A DNA stretch of 55,228 nucleotides, taken from the NCBI RefSeq assembly GCF_030270585.1, contig NZ_BSYI01000035.1, forward strand, positions 1 through 55,228, given 5' to 3'. Below, one piece after another: positions 1 through 8,085 of this stretch (the first letter of the stretch is position 1; every line of letters starts with the position of its first letter). The stretch is from Paralimibaculum aggregatum. Its GTDB lineage: Bacteria; Pseudomonadota; Alphaproteobacteria; Rhodobacterales; Rhodobacteraceae. Below the pieces are notes generated by a model. It had not been told where the DNA came from. It saw only the letters and a program-made list of their open reading frames with translations, and searched no databases. A program made the translations under genes and the position numbers.

Positions 1-1
1 C

Positions 2-1840
2 GAGGACGGCGACACCGACATCGACGACGTGATCACCGATGCGGCGGGCGGCTTCGTGCTCAACGTCACCGATCTCGACGATGTTCTCGAAGGCGACGGC
101 GTCACCATCACCTTCCAGGCCGATGGCGACAACGGCGACGAGGAGGACGAGGACGGCGACGACGAGAACGAGGGCTTCGTCTTCGACTTCCTGATCAAGG
201 GCAAGAACGTCACCGAGACCATCATCGTCGGCGACGTTGCCGATGCCACCGATGACATCGAGGTCACCAATGCCGTCGAGGATGCCCTCGAGGCGCGCGG
301 CTACGACGTGGTCCGCATCGACGAGAACTCGATCCGCATCGACGGCATGGACGGCATGGATGTCTGGGTGAACGACATCAACACCGTCGGCACCATCGAC
401 GACGACTTCAAGGTGCCGGAGGGCCTGGCGGCCTGGACCGACCAGGGCGAGGATCAGGACCTCGACCTGCGCAACGCGGTCATGCTCGGCGTCACCAAGG
501 TCAACCTCAACGGTGGCAACATCTCCATCTCCAACGGCACCTTCGACTACGACAATCTCATCATCTCCGGCGTGGGCAGCGTGGATATCGACGCCCAGGG
601 CGACGATGGCGAGCTGGTCGAGAACATGCTGAGCCGTGACAACCTCGACGTGTCGGCCTTCGATCTGCTGACCGAAGGCGGCTTCGAGGTCGACATGGAC
701 GGCGGCGACGGCGACGACACGCTGATCGGCAACGACGAGTTCGGCGAGGACATCGACGGCGGCGACGGCGACGACCTGATCTTCGGCGGCGGCCAGGACG
801 ACGACATCGAGGGTGACGACGGCAACGACACCATCTTCGGTGGCGACGGCGACGACGACACCGACGAGCTGGCCGACGAGGAGTGCGACAGCGACGACGA
901 CGAGATCGACGGCCGTGCCGGCGACGACGTCATCGACGGCGAGCTGGGCGACGACACGCTCGAAGGCGACGAGGGTGACGACCTGATCTTCGGCGGCGAG
1001 GGCGACGACTCGATCCACGGCGACGATTTCGACAACCCGGCCGACACCGGCAACGACACCGTCTTCGGCGAGGACGGCGACGATCTCATCCGCGGCGGCA
1101 GCGGCGAGGATGAGCTCGACGGCGGCGACGGCGACGACGATATCGGCGGCGGCGACGACGACGACACCATCGATGGCGGCGACGGCGATGACCTGATCAC
1201 CGGCGACGACGGCAACGACGTGATCGACGGCGGCGACGGCGACGACATCATCGAGGGCGGTCTGGGTGCCGATACCATCGACGGCGGCGACGGCGACGAC
1301 ATCTACGTCATCGGCGCCTACGACGAGAGCCGTCCGACCGAGGGCGGCCCGGACACCTATGTCAGCTTCGTCCACGGCGAGGATCTCTTCGATATCCGCG
1401 GGCTCGGCAGCGCGTGGCAGGAGTTCCCGGCCATCCAGGGCCTGGCAAACCCGGCCAACGAGCTCGATGTCGAGGCGATCTTCGGCTCGATCTCGCAGAA
1501 CATCGAGGAGAACTTCGGTCTCACCGGCGGCGACAACCCGAACTGGGATGTGCTGGTGGTCGAGGACGGCGCCGATGCCCTGGTGATCATCGATGTCGGC
1601 ACCGAGGACGATGTCTTCGATCAGGGTGACATCGCCTTCTTCGTGACCGACGGTTCCGGCATCGGCAACGATGGTGAGTTCACCTTCACCAACGCGTCCG
1701 AGGGCGGTGCGGAGTTCCCGCAGTACGAGAACCCGGGCTACGACGAGTACGATGCCGGCGACGGCGACTCGCAGGGCGACAATGTCTGGGACGAGGCCTT
1801 CATCTTCACGATCGACGGCTTCGGGGACATCTTCCCCTGA
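2..1840 (+). CDS. RTX calcium-binding repeat protein, 5'-truncated by window edge
   Basis: The reading frame is open to the left edge, so the N-terminus is missing; about 613 residues are visible. From roughly base 699 to 1283 the protein consists of glycine/aspartate nonapeptides of the GGxGxDxUx type (for example GGDGDDTLIGN, GGDGDDLIFGG), the beta-roll that binds Ca2+ outside the cell in the hemolysin/RTX family. The upstream part is acidic and non-repetitive; after the repeats comes a further acidic domain of about 180 residues ending in FTIDGFGDIFP. RTX proteins normally leave by a type I secretion system that reads a C-terminal signal, but no ABC/HlyD/TolC genes are in this window. No protease motif is visible, so toxin, protease, adhesin or S-layer roles cannot be separated. 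The family call is secure; the function is unknown. Confidence 0.88.
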   Translation, partial: EDGDTDIDDVITDAAGGFVLNVTDLDDVLEGDGVTITFQADGDNGDEEDEDGDDENEGFVFDFLIKGKNVTETIIVGDVADATDDIEVTNAVEDALEARGYDVVRIDENSIRIDGMDGMDVWVNDINTVGTIDDDFKVPEGLAAWTDQGEDQDLDLRNAVMLGVTKVNLNGGNISISNGTFDYDNLIISGVGSVDIDAQGDDGELVENMLSRDNLDVSAFDLLTEGGFEVDMDGGDGDDTLIGNDEFGEDIDGGDGDDLIFGGGQDDDIEGDDGNDTIFGGDGDDDTDELADEECDSDDDEIDGRAGDDVIDGELGDDTLEGDEGDDLIFGGEGDDSIHGDDFDNPADTGNDTVFGEDGDDLIRGGSGEDELDGGDGDDDIGGGDDDDTIDGGDGDDLITGDDGNDVIDGGDGDDIIEGGLGADTIDGGDGDDIYVIGAYDESRPTEGGPDTYVSFVHGEDLFDIRGLGSAWQEFPAIQGLANPANELDVEAIFGSISQNIEENFGLTGGDNPNWDVLVVEDGADALVIIDVGTEDDVFDQGDIAFFVTDGSGIGNDGEFTFTNASEGGAEFPQYENPGYDEYDAGDGDSQGDNVWDEAFIFTIDGFGDIFP

Positions 1841-1884
1841 TCGCGATCCCGGGCGAGGTGCAGGCCTTGCCCGCCATATCACGG

Positions 1885-1914
1885 AGAAGGGCGCCCGCCG
1901 CGGCGCCCTTTCTC
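1885..1914 (+). terminator. Rho-independent terminator after RTX gene
   Basis: A 9-bp perfect stem (AAGGGCGCC at 1887-1895, GGCGCCCTT at 1902-1910) with a 6-base loop ends in TTTCTC. It lies 46 bases after the stop codon of the RTX gene and has the expected shape of an intrinsic terminator. Confidence 0.7.
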
Positions 1915-1952
1915 ATGTCCGGCCGAGGGACTCGCCTCCGGGCGCGGGAATC

Positions 1953-1971
1953 GCGCCGGCCGGGCCGGCGC
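1953..1971 (-). terminator. Possible hairpin terminator for tRNA-Gln
   Basis: GCGCCGGC (1953-1960) and GCCGGCGC (1964-1971) form a perfect 8-bp stem with a 3-base loop, 37 bases beyond the 3' end of the minus-strand tRNA-Gln. No T-run follows, so termination activity is only inferred. Confidence 0.3.
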
Positions 1972-2007
1972 CAGGAACGCGGTCTGCGAGACGGCAGGAA
2001 TGGGAGA

Positions 2008-2082
2008 TGGCTGGGGCGGCTGGATTCGAACCAGCGCATGGCGGTACCAAAAACCGCTGCCTTACCGCTTGGCTACGCCCCA
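2008..2082 (-). tRNA. tRNA-Gln (TTG anticodon)
   Basis: The reverse strand folds as a cloverleaf of 75 bases including an encoded CCA. The acceptor stem is TGGGGCG/CGCCCCA, the anticodon stem is GCGGT/ACCGC around a TTTTGGT loop that places TTG at positions 34-36, and the T-arm carries GGTTCGAATCC. Overall it closely resembles known bacterial tRNA-Gln. Confidence 0.95.
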
Positions 2083-2092
2083 ACGTCGGCGC

Positions 2093-2121
2093 AGATTAGT
2101 CAGGCCATCAGATCGCCGCAA
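2093..2121 (-). promoter_or_regulatory. Predicted sigma-70 promoter of tRNA-Gln
   Basis: On the minus strand TTGCGG (2121-2116) and TAATCT (2098-2093) are separated by exactly 17 bases. Transcription would start just upstream of the mature 5' end at 2082. The -35 element is preceded by CTC, as at the tRNA-Gly and tRNA-Leu promoters in this window. Confidence 0.55.
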
Positions 2122-2136
2122 GAGGCGCAGACCCCC

Positions 2137-2165
2137 TTGCGCAACCGGCCGGCGGAAATTATAGG
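2137..2165 (+). promoter_or_regulatory. Predicted promoter of tRNA-Pro
   Basis: TTGCGC (2137-2142) and TATAGG (2160-2165) are 17 bases apart, with a G-run discriminator directly after the -10 element, as is usual for stable-RNA promoters. The tRNA begins at 2177. Confidence 0.55.
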
Positions 2166-2176
2166 GGGGCACGGCA

Positions 2177-2253
2177 CGGAGTGTAGCTCAGCTTGGTAGA
2201 GCACTGTCTTCGGGAGGCAGGGGCCGGAGGTTCGAATCCTCTCACTCCGACCA
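2177..2253 (+). tRNA. tRNA-Pro (CGG anticodon)
   Basis: A 77-base cloverleaf with encoded CCA: acceptor CGGAGTG/CACTCCG, D-arm with GCTCAGCTTGGTAGAGC, anticodon loop TTCGGGA (CGG at 34-36), T-arm GGTTCGAATCC. The CGG anticodon and the ACCA end identify proline. Confidence 0.95.
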
Positions 2254-2283
2254 AACAGCGCAGGGGCCGCGCAAAATTCTCTC

Positions 2284-2312
2284 TTGCAAGGCCCCGGGAT
2301 ATCTGCGATATC
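2284..2312 (+). promoter_or_regulatory. Predicted promoter of tRNA-Gly
   Basis: TTGCAA (2284-2289) and GATATC (2307-2312) are separated by 17 bases and followed by a C/G-rich discriminator; the tRNA starts at 2330. Confidence 0.5.
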
Positions 2313-2329
2313 CCTCCGCGCTGAAGCAT

Positions 2330-2404
2330 GCGGGCGTAGCTCAGGGGTAGAGCGCAACCTTGCCAAGGTTGAAGTCGTGAGTTCGAATCTCATCGCCCGC
2401 TCCA
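2330..2404 (+). tRNA. tRNA-Gly (GCC anticodon)
   Basis: A 75-base cloverleaf with encoded CCA: acceptor GCGGGCG/CGCCCGC, anticodon stem AACCT/AGGTT around TGCCA (GCC at 34-36), T-loop GTTCGAATC. It is nearly identical to textbook bacterial tRNA-Gly(GCC). Confidence 0.96.
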
Positions 2405-2452
2405 GATTTCCAGGATGATCACACAGCGATCCGGATTGCCAGGGCGGCGGTT

Positions 2453-3805
2453 GTGAACCGCCGCCCTTGGCTTTCGGCCCTGTCGCCGGGCACCGGCACC
2501 GGGCGCCATCTGGTGATGGCGGTCGGCGTCAGCGGAATGCTCTATGCCGCGCATCTGGTGCTCCTGCTGGCGGTCGCTGTGGTGCTGGCCCGCGTGCTCG
2601 GGCCGGACCAGCTCGGCGTCTATGCCTACACGCTGGCAATCCTCAACATCCTTTCGGTCTTCGTGCGGCTCGGGCTCTCGGTGCTGCTGATGCGCGAGAC
2701 CGCGCGGGCGCAGAGCCGCGGCGACTGGGCGCTGATGCGCGGGCTCTGGTCCTGGGCGGCCCGGATCGCGCTGGTTGCCGGGCTGCTGCTGACGCTGGCC
2801 ACCATCGGCGCGGCGGAGCTGGCCGGCGAGGCGCTGTCGGCGGAGCGCCGGCACACGCTCTATGCCGGGCTGGCGATCGCCTCTCTGGTGGCCTTCGGAC
2901 ATCTGCTCAACGGCACGCTGCGCGGCCTGCAGAAGGTGGTGGCGGCGCTGACGCCCGAGCTGGTGGTGCGGCCGGCGCTGCAGCTCGGGCTGCTCCTCGG
3001 GGCGCTCTGGCTCGCCGGTTCGGTGCCGCTGGATGCCCCCGGCGCGATGCTGCTCAACACCGCGGCCACGGCGGTGAGCGTGGCGGCCGGCCTGGCGATC
3101 CTGTGGCGGCTGGCGCCGGCCGAGGTGAAGGCGCCCGGGCCGATGCGGCGCGAGGTGCCGGTCTGGGTGCGGGCGGCGATGCCGATGGCGGCCTCGATCG
3201 CGCTCTTCCAGGTCTATGACCAGACGGCGATGCTGGTGCTCGGCAATCTCGGCACCGACCGCGAGACCGGGCTCTTCCGGGTGGTGCTGCAGGTCGCGCT
3301 GCTGGGCAACTATGCCTCGCTGCCCTTCGCGATGGTGGCGACGCCGATGTTCTCCAAGCTCCATGCCGAGGGCGACACCCCGGGCCTGCAGCGGATCGTC
3401 ACGGCCACCGTGCGCGGGGCGAGCGGGCTGATCCTGGTGCTCTTCATCGGCGCCTGCTTCCTCGGCGAGTGGTTCCTCGGGCGGGTGTTCGGCGCGGCCT
3501 ATGCCGCGGGTTTCCCGGAGCTTATCGTGCTCGGCATCGGCTATCTGCTCGCCTCGCTCTGCGGGCCGGCGCCGGACCTGATGAACATGACCGGCTTCGA
3601 GCGGCTGCACATGCGCTGGATGGCGGTGAGCGCCGCCGCCAACATCACCCTCTGCACGGCGCTGGTGCCGAGCCTCGGCGGCATGGGCGCGGCCATCGGC
3701 CTCGCGGTCTCGATGGTGGGCTATCGCGCCGCGATGATGCTGGCGGCGCGGGCGCGGCTCGGCATCGACACCACGCCGCTGGGGCGCCCGCCGAGGCCGG
3801 GCTAG
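2453..3805 (+). CDS. Polysaccharide flippase-like (MOP/Wzx) membrane protein
   Basis: A 450-residue, strongly hydrophobic protein with about 12 predicted membrane segments. Its layout matches the oligosaccharide flippase branch of the MOP superfamily: an early segment followed by ARVLGPDQLGVYAYTLAIL (the typical LGPxxxGxY motif), central loops rich in Arg, and a final FGAAYAAGFPEL region. Such proteins move lipid-linked glycans across the inner membrane. The start is GTG with a weak GGGCGG upstream; an in-frame ATG at 2516 is possible. It begins 49 bases after tRNA-Gly and has no glycosyltransferase neighbours, so its substrate cannot be guessed. Its stop codon overlaps the end of the convergent vWA gene by 4 bases. 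Confidence 0.8.
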   Translation: MNRRPWLSALSPGTGTGRHLVMAVGVSGMLYAAHLVLLLAVAVVLARVLGPDQLGVYAYTLAILNILSVFVRLGLSVLLMRETARAQSRGDWALMRGLWSWAARIALVAGLLLTLATIGAAELAGEALSAERRHTLYAGLAIASLVAFGHLLNGTLRGLQKVVAALTPELVVRPALQLGLLLGALWLAGSVPLDAPGAMLLNTAATAVSVAAGLAILWRLAPAEVKAPGPMRREVPVWVRAAMPMAASIALFQVYDQTAMLVLGNLGTDRETGLFRVVLQVALLGNYASLPFAMVATPMFSKLHAEGDTPGLQRIVTATVRGASGLILVLFIGACFLGEWFLGRVFGAAYAAGFPELIVLGIGYLLASLCGPAPDLMNMTGFERLHMRWMAVSAAANITLCTALVPSLGGMGAAIGLAVSMVGYRAAMMLAARARLGIDTTPLGRPPRPG

Positions 3806-5058
3806 GCGCCGGCGGCGCGCAGCAGCCGGGCCTTCTCGCCGCTGTCGTCCGGGCGTGTCAGCGCCTCGGAGAGCGCCTCGAGGCTGGCGATGGAATGCGC
3901 GGCGCGGAAGCTGTCGACATGCGGCAGCAGCGCGCGGATGCCCGCCGCCTTGGCCTCGAACCCGTCCCAGCGCAGCAGCGGGTTGAGCCAGATCAGCCGG
4001 CGGCAGGAGAGGTGCAGGCGCTCGGCCGCGGCGGCCAGCCGGCCCGGGTCGTCGCGGTCGAGCCCGTCGGTGATCAGCAGCACCACGGCGCCCTGGGCCA
4101 GCACGCGGCGAGACCAGTCGCGGTTGAACTCCTCGAGGCAGCCGCCGATCCGCGTGCCGCCCTCCCAGTCCAGCACCTCGGCGCCGCTGCGCGCCAGCGC
4201 CTCGTCGACATCGCGGTGCGCCATGTGCCGGGAGATGTTGGTCAGCCGGGTGCCGAAGGTGAAGGCATGGACACGGCTCCAGCCGGCCTGCCTGGCATTG
4301 GCGGCGGCATGGAGGAAATGCAGCAGCATCCGGCTGTAGGAGGCCATCGAGCCCGAGATGTCGCAGAGCGCGACGAGCGCCGGCCAGCGCTGGCGCCGGC
4401 CGCGGCGGGCCAGGCCGTGCATCTCGCCGCCGCGGCGCATCGCGTCCCGCATCGTCGCGCGCCAGTCGGGCAGGGCGCCATGCGGCTCGGGCCGGGTGCG
4501 CCGCGTCGCGATCGGGCGGACGGGCAGCGAGAGGCGGGCGATGGCGCGGCGGGCGGCGGCCTCCTCGGCGGCGGTCATCTGCTCGAAGTCGCGCCCGCGC
4601 AGGCGCTCGGCATCGGAGAACGAGAGCGAGGCGTCGAACTCGATCTCCTCGCCCTCGGGCTCGGCCCTGGGCGGCGCGGCGCTGCTGCCGGCGGTGAGGG
4701 CCTGCGCGGCGCGCGCCTCGGCCGCCTTCTTCTCGCGCTCGTGGGCCGGCGCCCTGATCTCCGGCAGCAGCAGCCCCATCGCCTGTTCGAGGATCTTCGG
4801 GTCGCGCCAGAACATGTGGAAGCACTGGTCGAACAGCGAGCGGTGCTCGCGCCGGCTCAGCAGGCAGGCGGCGAGGGTGTGGTAGAGATCCTCGCGCCGC
4901 TCGAGCCCGCCGGCCTCCACCGCGCGGATCGCCTCGACGATGCGGGACGGGCCGACCGGCAGGCCGGCGGCGCGCAGCGCCCGCCCGAAATGCACGATGT
5001 TGGTCGCCAGCCGGCCGTGCTCGGGGACGGCGATCGACGCCCCCGGCGCCCGGCTCAC
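3802..5058 (-). CDS. CoxE-like von Willebrand factor A domain protein
   Basis: A 418-residue protein of the vWA/CoxE family. The second half carries the metal-ion-dependent adhesion motif DISGSMASYSRM (DxSxS near residue 232) and later LLITDGLDRDDPG, both typical of vWA domains. The first half is a helical region with a charged, alanine-rich linker. Family members act in the cytoplasm with a MoxR-type AAA ATPase to mature or insert metal cofactors; CoxD/CoxE do this for Mo-Cu CO dehydrogenase. Here the partner ATPase gene overlaps by 4 bases upstream, forming a two-gene operon. No molybdenum hydroxylase or other client gene is nearby, so the client is unknown. Confidence 0.85.
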   Translation of the reverse strand: MSRAPGASIAVPEHGRLATNIVHFGRALRAAGLPVGPSRIVEAIRAVEAGGLERREDLYHTLAACLLSRREHRSLFDQCFHMFWRDPKILEQAMGLLLPEIRAPAHEREKKAAEARAAQALTAGSSAAPPRAEPEGEEIEFDASLSFSDAERLRGRDFEQMTAAEEAAARRAIARLSLPVRPIATRRTRPEPHGALPDWRATMRDAMRRGGEMHGLARRGRRQRWPALVALCDISGSMASYSRMLLHFLHAAANARQAGWSRVHAFTFGTRLTNISRHMAHRDVDEALARSGAEVLDWEGGTRIGGCLEEFNRDWSRRVLAQGAVVLLITDGLDRDDPGRLAAAAERLHLSCRRLIWLNPLLRWDGFEAKAAGIRALLPHVDSFRAAHSIASLEALSEALTRPDDSGEKARLLRAAGA

Positions 5059-5969
5059 GCGGCGCTCCCGATGCCCGCCTGCACCTGCTCGAGCACGCGG
5101 CGTGCCTCGGAGCCCTGGAAGCGGGCGATGTCGTCCTGGTATTTCAGCAGCGCGCCCAGCGTGTTGGTGATGGTCTCGGGATCGAGCTGCACGGCGTCGA
5201 GGGCGACGAGGCAGCGCGCCCAGTCGATGGTCTCGGCGACGCCCGGGCGCTTGAACAGATCCTCGGTGCGCAGGCGCTGCACGAAGGCCACCACCTGCTC
5301 CGACAGCGTCCTGGAGACCTCCGGCGCGCGGGTCCGGAGGATCGCCAACTCGCGCTCCATGTCGGGATAGTCGACCCAGTGGTAGAGGCAGCGGCGCTTC
5401 AGCGCGTCATGCACCTCGCGGGTCCGGTTCGAGGTGAGGATGACGATCGGCGGCTCGGCGGCGCGAATCGTGCCGAGCTCGGGGATGGTGACCTGGAAAT
5501 CCGAGAGCGCCTCGAGCAGGAAGGCCTCGAAGGGCTCATCGGTGCGGTCGAGCTCGTCGATCAGCAGCACCGGCGCGCCGCCGGGCTGCGGGCTCATCGC
5601 CTCGAGCAGCGGCCGGCGGGTGAGGAAGCGCTCCGAGAAGAGATCCCCGGTCAGCTTCTCGCGGTCGCGGTCGCCGGAGATCTCGGCGAGGCGGATCTCG
5701 ATCATCTGCGCCGGGTAGTTCCACTCGTAGACCGCAGAGGCGGCGTCGAGCCCCTCGTAGCATTGCAGGCGGATGACCCGCCTGCCGAGCGCCTGCGCCA
5801 GCGCCTTAGCGATCTCGGTCTTGCCGACGCCTGCCTCGCCCTCGAGAAACAGCGGCCGGCCGAGCTTCAGGCCGAGGAAGGTCACCGTCGCCAGCCCGCG
5901 GCCGCAGATATAGCCGGTGCGGGCAAGGAGCTCCTGGGTCTCGTCGATGCTCTGGGGGATCGCGTGCAT
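5055..5969 (-). CDS. MoxR-family AAA+ ATPase (CoxD-like)
   Basis: A 304-residue AAA+ protein. The Walker A motif GEAGVGKTE lies near residues 43-51, Walker B is LLIDELDRTDE near residue 133, and the sensor-1 segment IVILTSNRTREVHDAL follows. Length and motifs fit the MoxR family, which works as a chaperone with vWA proteins. The ATG is preceded by a strong AGGAGG-like site. The gene is first in an operon with the vWA gene, with which it overlaps by 4 bases. This is a second, separate MoxR-vWA pair: the NorQ-NorD pair lies about 9 kb away, so this set probably serves another enzyme. Confidence 0.88.
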   Translation of the reverse strand: MHAIPQSIDETQELLARTGYICGRGLATVTFLGLKLGRPLFLEGEAGVGKTEIAKALAQALGRRVIRLQCYEGLDAASAVYEWNYPAQMIEIRLAEISGDRDREKLTGDLFSERFLTRRPLLEAMSPQPGGAPVLLIDELDRTDEPFEAFLLEALSDFQVTIPELGTIRAAEPPIVILTSNRTREVHDALKRRCLYHWVDYPDMERELAILRTRAPEVSRTLSEQVVAFVQRLRTEDLFKRPGVAETIDWARCLVALDAVQLDPETITNTLGALLKYQDDIARFQGSEARRVLEQVQAGIGSAA

Positions 5970-5993
5970 GGGGCCTCCTGTTGCTTCGCCGTG

Positions 5994-6022
5994 CTATGGA
6001 AGGCGCCTGGCGCCTCGGTCAA
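5994..6022 (-). promoter_or_regulatory. Predicted promoter of MoxR-vWA operon with palindromic spacer
   Basis: On the minus strand TTGACC (6022-6017) and CCATAG (5999-5994) are 17 bases apart. The spacer contains the perfect palindrome AGGCGCC-T-GGCGCCT (6001-6015). Its position between the two promoter elements suggests an operator, though GC-rich palindromes also occur by chance. Confidence 0.45.
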
Positions 6023-6044
6023 GTCCGCGGGTCGGGGGAGAGGG

Positions 6045-7442
6045 TCAGAGCAGCAGGAGCGCCGCCAGCCCGAGGAAGGTGAAGAAGCCGACGACATCCG
6101 TCACCGTGGTGACGAAGGTGCCCGAGGCGAGCGCCGGATCGGCGCCGATCCGCTCCAGCCCGATGGGAATCAGGATCCCCGCCAGCCCGGCCACCAGCAT
6201 GTTGACCACCATCGCCGCCGCGATCACCGCGCCGAGCATCGGGTTGCCATAGAGCGCCCATGTCGCCGCGCCGATCACGAGCGCGAAGAGCAGCCCGTTG
6301 AGCAGGCCCACCAGCGTCTCGCGGCCGACGGTGCGCATCATGTTGGAGGGCGTGAGGTCGCGCGTGGCGAGCGCGCGCACGGCAACCGTGAGGGTCTGGG
6401 TGCCGGCATTGCCGCCCATCGAGGCGACGATCGGCATCAGGATCGCGAGGGCGACCAGCTTGCCGATCACGTCGTCGAAGATCGCGATCACCGCCGAGGC
6501 GAGGATCGCCGTGGCGAGGTTCGCGGCGAGCCAGGGAAAGCGGCGGCGGGTGATCGCCCAGACCCGGTCGGTGATCTCCTCGTCGCCGACGCCGCCGAGG
6601 CGCTTGATGTCCTCCTCCGCCTCGTCCTCCAGGACCTCCATGGCGTCGTCGATGGTGATCACGCCGACCACGCGGCCGTCGTCGTCGACCACCGGGCAGG
6701 ACACCAGGTGATACTGGTTGAAGGCATAGGCCACGTCTTCCTGGGCATCCTCCACGTGCAGCGTGCGGATGTGCTCGTCCATCAGGCTCTCGAGGATCAC
6801 CGGGCGCGGCGAGCCGAGGATGCGCGCCAGCGAGATCTTGCCGAGCGGCCGCATCGCCGGATCGACCAGCACGACATCGTAGAACTGCTCGGGCAGGTGC
6901 TCGGAGTTGCGCATCTCGTCGATCATCTGGCCGACCGTCCAGAACGGCGGGGCCTTGACGAATTCCGACTGCATCAGCCGGCCGGCGGAGTAGTCGGGAT
7001 AGGTCAGCGACTTGGAGATCATCGCCCGGTCGGAGGGCTCGAGCGCCTCGACCACGGCTTCCTGCGCCTCGTCCTCGAGGCCCTCGAGCACATAGACCGC
7101 GTCGTCGGTGTCGAGCTCGCGCAGCGCCTCGGCGACGAGGGTCGGGTCGAGCTCCGGCAGCAGCTCGTCGCGGACATTCTCCTGCAGCTCGGCGAGGACG
7201 TCCTTGTCGATCACCGGCCAGGTCAGCGTCAGGAAGGCGATGCGCTGGTCGAACTTGAGCTGCTCGACGAGGTCGGCGAGATCGGCGACGTGCAGATCGG
7301 CGATCAGCGTGGCAAGCGCGCCCGCATCCTGCGCCTCGACCGCCTCGACCACGGCCTCGAAGAGCTCGCTGTCGAGCAGGTATTCGTCTTCAGCCCGCTC
7401 GGGAACGCGCTCGGTGCCGGGGTCGCCCTGCTCGTCGGTCAT
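6045..7442 (-). CDS. mgtE: Magnesium transporter MgtE
   Basis: A 465-residue protein with the full MgtE layout: an acidic helical N-domain (about residues 30-150), a pair of CBS domains (about 155-275, including VVDDDGRVVGVITIDDAMEV), a plug helix, and a C-terminal block of five membrane segments holding the conserved MGGNAGTQTLTVAVRALA signature of the Mg2+ pore. MgtE is a dimeric inner-membrane Mg2+ channel gated by cytoplasmic Mg2+ binding to the N and CBS domains. It is transcribed alone; 75 bases separate it from the MoxR gene downstream. Length is normal for the family. No M-box-like leader could be recognised in the short upstream space. Confidence 0.93.
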   Translation of the reverse strand: MTDEQGDPGTERVPERAEDEYLLDSELFEAVVEAVEAQDAGALATLIADLHVADLADLVEQLKFDQRIAFLTLTWPVIDKDVLAELQENVRDELLPELDPTLVAEALRELDTDDAVYVLEGLEDEAQEAVVEALEPSDRAMISKSLTYPDYSAGRLMQSEFVKAPPFWTVGQMIDEMRNSEHLPEQFYDVVLVDPAMRPLGKISLARILGSPRPVILESLMDEHIRTLHVEDAQEDVAYAFNQYHLVSCPVVDDDGRVVGVITIDDAMEVLEDEAEEDIKRLGGVGDEEITDRVWAITRRRFPWLAANLATAILASAVIAIFDDVIGKLVALAILMPIVASMGGNAGTQTLTVAVRALATRDLTPSNMMRTVGRETLVGLLNGLLFALVIGAATWALYGNPMLGAVIAAAMVVNMLVAGLAGILIPIGLERIGADPALASGTFVTTVTDVVGFFTFLGLAALLLL

Positions 7443-7522
7443 GCTTGCCTCGCCTGTCCTGTCGGCACCTGACTAGCCGGGATCGCAGGCTGCGGAAACC
7501 GGTCGGTTCAAGAATGACAGGC

Positions 7523-8074
7523 CTAGCGGAGCGCGGCCAGCGCCGCATCGATCTCGGCCTTCAGCGCGATGCGCTCGGGCGCCGTGAGGGCGCGCCCGAG
7601 CTCGATCTCGCGGCCGCCGCCGGTCAGGGTGAGATAGGGTTTCACCGGCCCCCGGGGGTGCAGATGGGCATGGACGAAGCCGGGAAAGGCGCGCCAGCGC
7701 AGCACCCGGCCGGTGGGCTCGCGGCGCTCGACGCGGATCTCGTCGCGCCAGAGGGTGAGCTCCTCGACGAGGCGTCCCTCGCGGGCCGAGCGGGCCAGCC
7801 CGAGCCAGAGCATCCCGAGGCCGGCGAGGCAGAACGGCAGCAGCCCCCAGAAGGCGCGGGTGCCCGCGGCGGCCAGGAGCGGCATCGAGAAGCCGGCGGC
7901 GGCGATCAGCATGATCCGGCGGCGCCCGCCCGGAATGCGCGACCTGTGGGGCCAGATCGTGGCGCGGTAGAGGGGCGGATCGTTCCGTTCCTCCCAGTCG
8001 GCCGCCGCGCCGGGGCCGGAAGCGGCAACGGCCGGAGCTTCCGCCCCGGCCGTCGTTTCGTCGTGCGGCGCCAT
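7523..8074 (-). CDS. DUF2244 family membrane protein
   Basis: A 183-residue protein: a polar Ala/Gly-rich N-terminus, two close hydrophobic segments (about residues 55-95, beginning IMLIAAAGFSMPLLAAAG), then a soluble domain with LVEELTLWRDEIRVERREP and WRAFPGFVHAHLHP. This pattern matches the DUF2244 family of alphaproteobacteria, which has no established biochemical role and is often found next to cytochrome oxidase genes. It starts at the ATG at 8074, 11 bases after the ctaD stop, so the two genes are probably co-transcribed. A role in oxidase assembly is inference from neighbourhood only. Confidence 0.75.
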   Translation of the reverse strand: MAPHDETTAGAEAPAVAASGPGAAADWEERNDPPLYRATIWPHRSRIPGGRRRIMLIAAAGFSMPLLAAAGTRAFWGLLPFCLAGLGMLWLGLARSAREGRLVEELTLWRDEIRVERREPTGRVLRWRAFPGFVHAHLHPRGPVKPYLTLTGGGREIELGRALTAPERIALKAEIDAALAALR

Positions 8075-8085
8075 GTGTGGCGGCC

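Noticed and set aside
547-1302. Ser/Pro-rich minus-strand frame opposite the RTX repeats
   Set aside because: It is the antisense reading of GGDGDD repeats and has no independent features.
2330-3805. Genomic island inserted at tRNA-Gly
   Set aside because: No integrase, no duplicated tRNA end, and no change in base composition visible in the flippase gene.
2390-4825. 811-codon minus-strand frame
   Set aside because: It is an antisense shadow of the flippase gene and an alternative frame of the vWA gene; the vWA frame has the recognisable motifs.
3469-5370. 633-codon plus-strand frame
   Set aside because: Alternative frame of the flippase end and antisense of the vWA/MoxR genes, low-complexity translation.
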